From positions 1 through 6,735 of the forward strand of contig JAHQWY010000202.1 in assembly GCA_029856445.1 (NCBI GenBank): 6,735 nucleotides of DNA, given 5' to 3'. Positions 1 through 5,328 of this stretch are shown piece by piece. The notes beneath the pieces are model-generated. The model was given only the letters and a program-made list of their open reading frames with translations. It had not been told where the DNA came from and searched no databases. The position numbers and the translations under genes were made by a program. This stretch comes from Promethearchaeia archaeon (GTDB taxonomy: Archaea > Asgardarchaeota > Lokiarchaeia > Sigyniarchaeales > SOKP01). Position 1 is the stretch's first letter. Each line of letters starts with the position of its first letter.

Positions 1-20
1 ATAAATCTTAAGATCATAAA

Positions 21-27
21 TATTTAA
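21..27 (+). promoter_or_regulatory. TATA-like box of the Fe-S protein gene
   Basis: TATTTAA is centred 26 bp before the ATG at 50, with an A-rich element just upstream. This is the distance expected if transcription begins at the start codon. No Shine-Dalgarno-like sequence precedes the ATG. In such AT-rich DNA the box could be chance; the matching spacing at other genes here supports it. Confidence 0.45.
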
Positions 28-49
28 CATATAAAATTGATTAAGATTG

Positions 50-1222
50 ATGCAAAAAATGGATATGAATAAGCTTAAAGATAAGATAAAACAAATTGTA
101 CTTAATGAAGGAGCAAAACTAGTAGGTATTGGGAGCCAAGAGCGTCTAAAAGATGCACCTCCGTCTGCAAATATGGATTACTGTTTACCTAGTGCCAAAA
201 GTTGTATAATCTGGGCATATCCAAACCCCATTGAAGCACTTGAGAATTATTTTTCCAAAAAAGAAAGGATGAGCATTAAAAAAGCACAACAGATAGGATA
301 TGCTGGTTCATGGAGAACAGCCTTAATTGTTTCAGGATTTATCGAAAAAAATTCAGATTTCGAAGCATTTCCCGTGATTCCAAATGCGAAATATAGACCA
401 AGGGAAGACATTCCTGATTATATCAAGGGAGATATACGATATCCTGACTTTTCATTGAGATATGGGGCTGTAGCCGCAGGTTTAGGTCATCTAGGATGGT
501 CAGGAAATTTAGTAACCAAAGAATATGGAGGATCTCTTTACTTGGGCGGAGTATTGACAACAGCACCTCTTGAGCCTGACCCAATGGCAGAAGAAAATCA
601 TTGTAATAAGTGTAAAATCTGCACTAAAGTATGCACGACGGGGTATTTTTCTGAAAATGAACAAGAAGATATGGAGCCTGTAATTATAGGTGGATTTAAG
701 GAAACTTATGCAAAAAGAGGCACCTTTTCTCAATGTGGAATAGGTTGTGCTGGATGGTACGGTTTATCAGAAGATGCTACATGGAGCACTTGGACACCAG
801 GTCATATATGTTTAAAAGAATTCTCAGAAGAGCAATGGCGGGATCGTGATTTTCGCAGGAATTTATTTATGAAAATTCTTTCAGATAATAACACTCCTGA
901 AAATTTAAGAAAATTCAACCAAGTAATTGCTCGATCTTTTGGGAAGACTGCAGCACTCGAAAATGTAGGTCTCCGTCCTTTTACAGATACTAATCCCCGA
1001 TGTGGCAATTGTAATTTCATTTGTGTTGCTGATCCTAAAAAAAGGAAAGAACTTTATAATATGCTTATTAAATCTGGTAAAGTCTTTATCGATAAAGATG
1101 GACGAGAATTCGTAAAAAAACTTGATAAAAATGGCAATGAAATCACCTATTATCCCCCAACGGAGAGTGAATTCTTTACTAAAGAAGAATTTTCTGAAAT
1201 AGATAGGATTAGAAAAATCTAA
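50..1222 (+). CDS. 4Fe-4S protein, epoxyqueuosine reductase / reductive dehalogenase-like
   Basis: Cytoplasmic iron-sulfur protein of 390 residues, with no twin-arginine or other signal peptide. The core around residues 129-180 (SLRYGAVAAGLGHLGWSGN, then GGSLYLGGVLTTAPLEPDP) is typical of the QueG / reductive dehalogenase superfamily, whose studied members bind a corrinoid and two 4Fe-4S clusters. The first cluster motif is CxxCxxCxxxC at C185, C188, C191 and C195. A second motif, CxxCxxxC, is at C318, C321 and C325; C229, C233 or C254 might supply the fourth ligand. About 60 charged residues follow the second motif. ATG at 50 is chosen because a TATA-like box is centred 26 bp upstream; an in-frame TTG lies directly before it at 47, and further ATGs at 59 and 65 are possible. 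The gene stands alone and converges on the transporter gene. True tRNA epoxyqueuosine reduction seems unlikely if the host is an archaeon; an unknown corrinoid-dependent reduction or dehalogenation is inferred. The superfamily call is firm, the substrate unknown. Confidence 0.85.
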   Translation: MQKMDMNKLKDKIKQIVLNEGAKLVGIGSQERLKDAPPSANMDYCLPSAKSCIIWAYPNPIEALENYFSKKERMSIKKAQQIGYAGSWRTALIVSGFIEKNSDFEAFPVIPNAKYRPREDIPDYIKGDIRYPDFSLRYGAVAAGLGHLGWSGNLVTKEYGGSLYLGGVLTTAPLEPDPMAEENHCNKCKICTKVCTTGYFSENEQEDMEPVIIGGFKETYAKRGTFSQCGIGCAGWYGLSEDATWSTWTPGHICLKEFSEEQWRDRDFRRNLFMKILSDNNTPENLRKFNQVIARSFGKTAALENVGLRPFTDTNPRCGNCNFICVADPKKRKELYNMLIKSGKVFIDKDGREFVKKLDKNGNEITYYPPTESEFFTKEEFSEIDRIRKI

Positions 1223-1256
1223 TTTATTTATTAATCTACTTCTAAAAATTGAAAAG

Positions 1257-1265
1257 AAAAAAAAA
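1257..1265 (-). terminator. oligo-T terminator after the MFS transporter gene
   Basis: Nine consecutive T residues on the minus strand, a few bases past the transporter stop codon, followed by four more T (1252-1255). This fits archaeal intrinsic termination, which needs a T tract rather than a hairpin. It lies in the 45-bp convergent gap with the Fe-S protein gene. The plus-strand gene has only a weaker T-rich stretch just after its stop (about 1224-1232). Confidence 0.5.
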
Positions 1266-1267
1266 GT

Positions 1268-2551
1268 TTAACTTTTTGGTGGTTTAGTTAAATAAGCTAT
1301 AACAGCAGCTCCAATTGACATTAATCCCATAACAATAAAAAGTACTAAATAACTACCAAATATTGAAACGAATGCGTTAACCATAGTTGCCCCAATAAAC
1401 CCTGCAATTCCATAGGCTGTAAATATCATTCCATAATTAGGTCCTAAATTTTTTGAACCAAATAAGTCACTAGTAGCAGTAGGAAATAAACTGAAATTTC
1501 CCCCAAAGCAAAAATAAATAGCGCAAGTCATTGATAAGAAATAAATCTCATTATAATTCGTTGTAAAATAAATAAAAAGTAAAATAGCCTGTGTAATAAA
1601 CATCATTAACATCGCTTTTTTGTAAGTTATGATATCCGCCAATTTTCCCCATATAATTCTTCCTAAACCATTAAATAGTGCAGCCAGACTTCCAATTAAC
1701 ACAAAATCTGCTGTTCCGATAACATAAACAAAATCATCACTGGCATCAACAGTCTTGGCAAAAGCGGCATATGACCCAATTACCATTAATCCAGAAATTG
1801 CACTTAAAATGAAAGTAGCCCAAAGCATCCAGAATTGAGGCAATTTTATCGTTTGATTACGTTCAAATTCAAGCCCTGAAATCCCGCTTTTTTCAGAGGG
1901 AGCTGGTGGAACCCAACCTATAGGTTTCCACCCTTCAGGAGGATTACTTAAGGTGAATGCTCCTCCAATTATAAGGATTAAATAAATTATTCCTAAAATA
2001 ATGAACATAATTGGAATGTTATTAGAAATAGTTGATTCAAAATTAGGTTGATCTGTTTCAAGACCGGTAGGATTGACTAAAGCTTTTATTAGATAATTAA
2101 AAATAAATGATCCCGCTCCAAACCCTGCAACTGCAATTCCATTTATGAATCCCTTTTTATCCGGGAACCATTTACTTGCTGAAGCGATTGGACATACGTA
2201 ACCAAATCCTATTCCTGCCCCAAACAAAATACCATATGTAATGAACAACCCAATAAAAGTAGTCATGAAAGCTGATAAAATAACCCCACCTCCCATTAAA
2301 ACACCTCCGAGAATGGCAATCTTCCATGGTCCATATTTTTGTTGTAATTGTCCAGCAAAAATCATAGTTATTGCAAATGTTAATAACCCTATACCAAAAA
2401 TAAAAACAGTAACCTCTTTAATTTCACCTAAATATGGACTAATAAATACTGTAAGTGTTCCCCACGAATAAATTGTCCCTAACGCTAATTGGATCATGAT
2501 CGCTCCAACGACAACAATCCAGCGATTTCTAACTGCTTTTTCTGTAGACAT
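1268..2551 (-). CDS. MFS transporter, oxalate/formate antiporter (OFA) family
   Basis: Integral membrane carrier of 427 residues with 12 predicted helices, at about 11-38, 48-68, 77-95, 99-120, 136-156, 179-200, 238-265, 278-300, 312-330, 335-358, 372-396 and 399-420. A long cytoplasmic loop (about 201-237, rich in Pro and charged residues) joins the two halves. OFA features include QLALGTIYSWG at 21-31, the WFPDKKG stretch at 128-134 with the following Gly-rich helix 5, and CFGGNFSLFPTATSDLFG at 348-365. Loop 2-3 (GQLQQKYGPWK) and loop 8-9 (GKLADIITYKK) match the MFS motif-A region. The family exchanges small carboxylates; OxlT swaps oxalate for formate using an Arg in helix 8 and a Lys in helix 11. 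Here Arg298 could be the former, but helix 11 has no Lys, so the cargo is probably not oxalate. An AAGG 9 nt before the ATG is the only Shine-Dalgarno-like site in the window. Family assignment is firm, substrate unknown. Confidence 0.9.
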   Translation of the reverse strand: MSTEKAVRNRWIVVVGAIMIQLALGTIYSWGTLTVFISPYLGEIKEVTVFIFGIGLLTFAITMIFAGQLQQKYGPWKIAILGGVLMGGGVILSAFMTTFIGLFITYGILFGAGIGFGYVCPIASASKWFPDKKGFINGIAVAGFGAGSFIFNYLIKALVNPTGLETDQPNFESTISNNIPIMFIILGIIYLILIIGGAFTLSNPPEGWKPIGWVPPAPSEKSGISGLEFERNQTIKLPQFWMLWATFILSAISGLMVIGSYAAFAKTVDASDDFVYVIGTADFVLIGSLAALFNGLGRIIWGKLADIITYKKAMLMMFITQAILLFIYFTTNYNEIYFLSMTCAIYFCFGGNFSLFPTATSDLFGSKNLGPNYGMIFTAYGIAGFIGATMVNAFVSIFGSYLVLFIVMGLMSIGAAVIAYLTKPPKS

Positions 2552-2563
2552 AACTTTTAACCT

Positions 2564-2577
2564 TATAAAAAATATCT
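2564..2577 (-). promoter_or_regulatory. possible promoter of the MFS transporter gene
   Basis: Read on the minus strand, AGATATTTTTTATA lies 13 to 26 bp before the start codon in the 115-bp gap after the SDR gene. It is TATA-like, but its centre is nearer the ATG than at the other genes, so the true box may be its upstream half (GATATTT). Weak call, made because the upstream gene is separated by more than 100 bp. Confidence 0.25.
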
Positions 2578-2655
2578 ATTGTTGAGAATGATTTGAGGAA
2601 TAAAAATTCTATATTAATAGTTTAAAAATAATAGAAATTACAGATTTTTTTTTTT

Positions 2656-2660
2656 AAAAA
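2656..2660 (-). terminator. possible weak T-tract terminator after the SDR gene
   Basis: Five T residues on the minus strand shortly after the SDR stop codon, followed by an 11-base A run. The T and A runs could pair as a short AT-only hairpin. The tract is short, so readthrough into the transporter gene is possible. Confidence 0.25.
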
Positions 2661-2666
2661 TTAGTT

Positions 2667-3662
2667 TTAACTTTCAGAATCCAGGATTTGTTTTCTTCTC
2701 TCAACCATTTTCTGCATTCTTTTCACAATTCTCTCCCGAACTTCCGGTATCATGTACTTCAAATCTTCCATAGCTTTTTGAGCACCTTCTTCCATTCTGC
2801 TAGTTATAATCTGTTGCTCTTCGGGATTTAATTGACTTATCATTTCCCACCATCGTTCCATATTTTCTTGAGGATCTTGTGGAATTCTACCAGATAAAAG
2901 ACCGCCGTCAACTTTAAGTGTTATTCCTGTTACAAAACTATTAGAATCACTAGCTAAAAATAAAGCAGCATTAGCTATATCTTCTGGTAACCCTGCTCGT
3001 CTAATTGCTTGTCCATCAGAAGGTGTTTTTTTCATTAAATCTGCCAATCTTTCAGCACCTTCTCTGGTTAATCCATATCCTTGTCCAAAAATTCCTGTTG
3101 CTATAAAACCTGGTGCTATTGCATTTGCCCTAATTCCAAAAGCACCTAATTCTACAGCAGCAATTCGAACTAGATGAACAAGCCCTGCTTTGGAAAGGGA
3201 ATAAGGAAATGATCCCATTCCTTGCTGAAAACCCGCAACTGAGCTCGTACAAATGAAACATCCTGATCCCTGTTTTTTCATTATTGGAATCGTATATTTC
3301 ATATATAAGAACGCAGCCCGTAGGTGAATAGCGACAGTGTGATCAAATTCATCAGTATCAATTTCTTCAATCCTTCCACCAGCACCAGGATTACCTGCGT
3401 TTGAGAATACAATATCAAGATGACCGAATTTTTTAATAGTAAAATCAATTGATTTCTTAATATCAGACTCCTTAGAAACATCTGCATGGATATAAATTGC
3501 GCTAGGACCAAGTTCTTTCGCAGTTTTTTCACCCATTTGATCCCAAATATCAACCATAACGACGCCCGTAGCCCCTTCTTCAATAAAAAGCTTTGAGGTC
3601 GCTCTTCCTATTCCTCCAGCAGCACCAGTTATAAGTACTACCTTTCCATTTAATTGTCCCAT
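2667..3662 (-). CDS. short-chain dehydrogenase/reductase with C-terminal extension
   Basis: NAD(P)-dependent oxidoreductase of 331 residues; classical SDRs have about 250. The Rossmann glycine motif TGAAGGIG is at 12-19. Asp38 at the end of strand 2 favours NAD over NADP, and Asp61 is the usual adenine contact. SNAG is at 87-90. The catalytic residues are Ser141, Tyr154 and Lys158 (YSLSK, correct 13-residue spacing). The position normally held by the catalytic Asn, in the sequence IHLRAAF, is His113; MFE-2 type (3R)-hydroxyacyl-CoA dehydrogenases have a similar VHLRG motif. The fold ends at VDGG (251-254). Residues about 258-331 form an added, highly charged, probably helical tail. The ATG at 3662 has a TATA-like box 26 bp upstream. 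The likely role is oxidation or reduction of a hydroxyl/keto group, perhaps on an acyl-CoA; the substrate is not determined. The SDR family call is very firm. Confidence 0.93.
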   Translation of the reverse strand: MGQLNGKVVLITGAAGGIGRATSKLFIEEGATGVVMVDIWDQMGEKTAKELGPSAIYIHADVSKESDIKKSIDFTIKKFGHLDIVFSNAGNPGAGGRIEEIDTDEFDHTVAIHLRAAFLYMKYTIPIMKKQGSGCFICTSSVAGFQQGMGSFPYSLSKAGLVHLVRIAAVELGAFGIRANAIAPGFIATGIFGQGYGLTREGAERLADLMKKTPSDGQAIRRAGLPEDIANAALFLASDSNSFVTGITLKVDGGLLSGRIPQDPQENMERWWEMISQLNPEEQQIITSRMEEGAQKAMEDLKYMIPEVRERIVKRMQKMVERRKQILDSES

Positions 3663-3683
3663 AGTAATTCAGAATGAAATATC

Positions 3684-3691
3684 TTTTAATA
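3684..3691 (-). promoter_or_regulatory. TATA-like box of the SDR gene
   Basis: On the minus strand TATTAAAA is centred about 25-26 bp before the ATG at 3662, again the leaderless spacing. No Shine-Dalgarno sequence is seen between the box and the start. A second AT-rich element, TATTTAAA at 3707-3714, is an alternative that would give a leader of about 20 nt. Confidence 0.45.
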
Positions 3692-3805
3692 CTTTGACGA
3701 TAAGAATTTAAATATTACATCTAGATAGCAATCCAATTATATTAGGATTAATAACTAATTTTTTATCAGATAATATTTGAAAAACAAGAATAAGAGAATA
3801 ATATC

Positions 3806-3813
3806 AAAAAAAA
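3806..3813 (-). terminator. T-tract terminator after the 62-residue protein gene
   Basis: Eight T residues on the minus strand, 12 bp past the stop codon, preceded by A5/T5 segments that could form a small AT hairpin. It separates the small gene from the SDR gene, supporting independent transcription. Confidence 0.45.
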
Positions 3814-3825
3814 TTTTTAATTTTT

Positions 3826-4014
3826 CTAGTAAGGTCTAACAACAGGCATACCACCAAAGCCCCTATAAGAAGCTTTCGCTTTTTCTAAGGCATTTTCAGG
3901 AGTCATTCCCTCCTCAAAATATCTTGGATTTAGATCTCCAAGTGGCTCATTACTTTCAGTTTCTTCACGTTCAAGACCTTTTTTTTCCAACACTTTTTCC
4001 ATTAATTGGGTCAT
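3826..4014 (-). CDS. hypothetical small protein, 62 residues
   Basis: I do not recognise this protein. It is soluble and charged, with no membrane segment and no cysteine. Residues 1-19 look like an amphipathic helix rich in Lys and Glu. An acidic linker follows, then LGDLNPRYFEEGMTPENALEKA leads into a second helix (about 37-50, the first residues of that stretch being non-helical). It ends in a Gly- and Pro-containing tail, GFGGMPVVRPY, that is unlikely to be helical. The ordered composition, its own TATA-like box and a T-tract terminator argue for a real gene rather than a chance frame. An in-frame GTG at 4026 would give 66 residues; it is only about 4 nt from the predicted transcription start. 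The ATG at 4014 would have a leader of about 16 nt. A run of ten A separates the two starts. It lies upstream of and parallel to the SDR gene, so a partner role is conceivable but unsupported. Confidence 0.6.
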   Translation of the reverse strand: MTQLMEKVLEKKGLEREETESNEPLGDLNPRYFEEGMTPENALEKAKASYRGFGGMPVVRPY

Positions 4015-4052
4015 TTTTTTTTTCACTTTTTTTATTTTTTTTTCTTAAGAAT

Positions 4053-4060
4053 AATTTATA
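4053..4060 (-). promoter_or_regulatory. TATA-like box of the small protein gene
   Basis: On the minus strand TATAAATT is centred about 30 bp before the GTG at 4026 and 42 bp before the ATG at 4014. The predicted transcript begins near 4030. Between box and start lie A9, T and A7 runs, giving an almost pure-A leader. A second candidate, ACTATATATTAAA at 4066-4078, lies further upstream. Confidence 0.4.
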
Positions 4061-4275
4061 CAAGGTTTAATATATAGTTTAGTAATGTGAACCTTAATTG
4101 GAGTCTTGGACTAATATTGGATTACCATTTTTCTTTTATTGTAAAAAAACATTTAGACTGAAATCAATGGGATTTAAAAGACGTTTTCTTACATAAAGTC
4201 ATTATAGATTTAGATATTTCATTATTGGTAAATAGTATGAACTAACTTTAAGAAGTATTAGAAAGATTTTATTTC

Positions 4276-4299
4276 TAAACACAAAATTATTGGTGTTTA
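4276..4299. repeat. 7-bp inverted repeat in the intergenic region
   Basis: TAAACAC (4276-4282) and GTGTTTA (4293-4299) are perfect reverse complements around a 10-base spacer. It lies about 110 bp upstream of the DUF362 start. It could be an operator half-site pair or a hairpin in an RNA; a chance match cannot be excluded. Confidence 0.35.
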
Positions 4300-4361
4300 T
4301 TTTCCAAGAAATTCTAAAAATAAGTAATATAGAGTAGAATTCCTTATTTTTAAATGAGCAA

Positions 4362-4370
4362 ATATTAAAT
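4362..4370 (+). promoter_or_regulatory. possible TATA-like box of the DUF362 gene
   Basis: ATATTAAAT is centred near 4366, predicting a transcription start around 4392. That leaves a leader of about 9 nt to the GTG at 4401 or 18 nt to the ATG at 4410. No Shine-Dalgarno sequence is present. The flanking DNA is almost all A and T, so the exact position is uncertain. Confidence 0.3.
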
Positions 4371-4409
4371 TTTCAAATACAATTTACTATTTATTGTATA
4401 GTGATTAAT

Positions 4410-5288
4410 ATGACTAAAGTAGCAATCATTTCGACAAATAATCGTATTTATGGTGTGAATAAGTCTTTAGAATTATTAAGAATAAATCCTGTTAAGGATA
4501 AGAATGTAATTTTCAAACCAAATTTTAATACTGCTGATCCACCTCCTGCTTCAAGTTCGATGGACACTGTTAAGCAACTCCTCATTAAAATAAAAGAAAT
4601 GGGAGCAAAAACTATAACAATTGCTGAGCGAAGTGGTCCCGCCAAAACAGCTGAAACATTTGAGAAAAAAGGATTATATGAACTAGCTGAAGAATTGGAT
4701 TTTAGGATTGTTGATTTAACTGAAGTTCTAGATGATGATTATATTCTTAAAAAAACCGAAGATTGTCATTGGAAAGATGGATTCTTGTTCGCTAAAATCT
4801 ATGATGATGCTGAATGTATTGTTGAAACTTGTTGTTTAAAAACTCATATGTACGGGGGACATTTTACCTTATCGCTTAAGAACGCAGTTGGATTAGTACA
4901 CAAGAAAAATATGGGTGAATTACACTCCTCTAAGAATCAAAGGAAAATGATAGCTGAAATTAATGCCGTATATAAACCTGATTTAATTATTATGGATGGA
5001 ATTATCTCTTTTGTTGATCGTGGACCGATGGAAGGGACTCGTAAGGAAGGAAATGTTTTTGTTGCGGGGATAGATAAAGTTGCAATTGATGCTGTTGGGG
5101 TTGCATTATTACGTATTCTCGGTACAACTCCCGAAGTGACAAAAGGACCAATTTTCGAGCAAGAACAGATTAAAAGAGCAGTAGAACTAGGAGTAGGAAT
5201 AATGTCACCTAATGAAATTGAATTCATAACAGATTCTGAGGAAGCTGAGAATTTAGTGCTTCAAATAAAAGAAAAACTTTCAGAATAA
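4410..5288 (+). CDS. DUF362 domain-containing protein
   Basis: Soluble protein of 292 residues that is a single DUF362 domain over most of its length. Characteristic parts, numbered from the ATG, are KPNFN at 36-40, SLKNAVGL at 155-162 after a KTH motif, IIMDG at 193-197, the GPMEG turn at 205-209 and AGIDKVAIDAVG at 219-230. Many DUF362 proteins carry a ferredoxin domain with two CxxCxxCxxxC motifs; this one has none. It has only C119, C136 and the adjacent pair C141-C142, the pair sitting just before the KTH motif. The family's biochemical role is not established to my knowledge, so no reaction is assigned. The ATG at 4410 gives the usual MTKVAII opening; GTG at 4401 would add three residues. 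The gene stands alone, convergent with the VOC gene across 40 bp. Confidence 0.88.
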   Translation: MTKVAIISTNNRIYGVNKSLELLRINPVKDKNVIFKPNFNTADPPPASSSMDTVKQLLIKIKEMGAKTITIAERSGPAKTAETFEKKGLYELAEELDFRIVDLTEVLDDDYILKKTEDCHWKDGFLFAKIYDDAECIVETCCLKTHMYGGHFTLSLKNAVGLVHKKNMGELHSSKNQRKMIAEINAVYKPDLIIMDGIISFVDRGPMEGTRKEGNVFVAGIDKVAIDAVGVALLRILGTTPEVTKGPIFEQEQIKRAVELGVGIMSPNEIEFITDSEEAENLVLQIKEKLSE

Positions 5289-5294
5289 TATTTT

Positions 5295-5300
5295 AAAAAA
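5295..5300 (-). terminator. T-tract terminator after the VOC gene
   Basis: Six T residues on the minus strand about 28 bp past the VOC stop, inside the 40-bp convergent gap with the DUF362 gene. The plus strand carries a TTTTAAAAAA sequence at the same place, so the AT-only dyad may serve both transcripts. Confidence 0.35.
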
Positions 5301-5328
5301 GATATAACATTAGAACAAATAGCAAAAT

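Larger units (their letters stand above)
4015..4409. other. gene-free divergent intergenic region
   Basis: About 395 bp between the small protein gene (minus) and the DUF362 gene (plus), with no open frame longer than about a dozen codons from an ATG. It holds the promoters of both genes. It also holds three TTGGA pentamers (4098, 4106, 4117) around a small AGTC-TTG-GACT dyad, and a 7-bp inverted repeat at 4276-4299. No tRNA-like or CRISPR-like pattern is seen. Confidence 0.7.

Noticed and set aside
509..1020. Two minus-strand frames of 74 and 72 codons
   Set aside because: Antisense to the Fe-S protein gene in the region encoding its best-conserved motifs; no independent coding signs.
50..1222. 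Calling this gene queG outright
   Set aside because: The homology is superfamily-level; the second Cys motif is incomplete and an archaeal host would not be expected to make queuosine by this route, so no symbol was given.
2241..2471. 76-codon plus-strand frame
   Set aside because: Antisense shadow of the transporter gene, with no recognisable motif.
3299..3583. 94-codon open frame on the minus strand
   Set aside because: Same-strand shifted frame inside the SDR gene. The SDR frame is intact throughout, so this is not a frameshift remnant.
4015..4409. Small RNA, tRNA, CRISPR leader or riboswitch in the long gap
   Set aside because: No cloverleaf, no regularly spaced repeats and no conserved riboswitch core are visible; only short dyads that may be chance.
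4448..4645. 65-codon minus-strand frame
   Set aside because: Antisense to the conserved N-terminal part of the DUF362 gene.
4937..5227. 96-codon open frame on the minus strand
   Set aside because: Antisense shadow of the DUF362 gene; low-complexity Ser/Ile/Pro composition typical of a reverse-complement frame.
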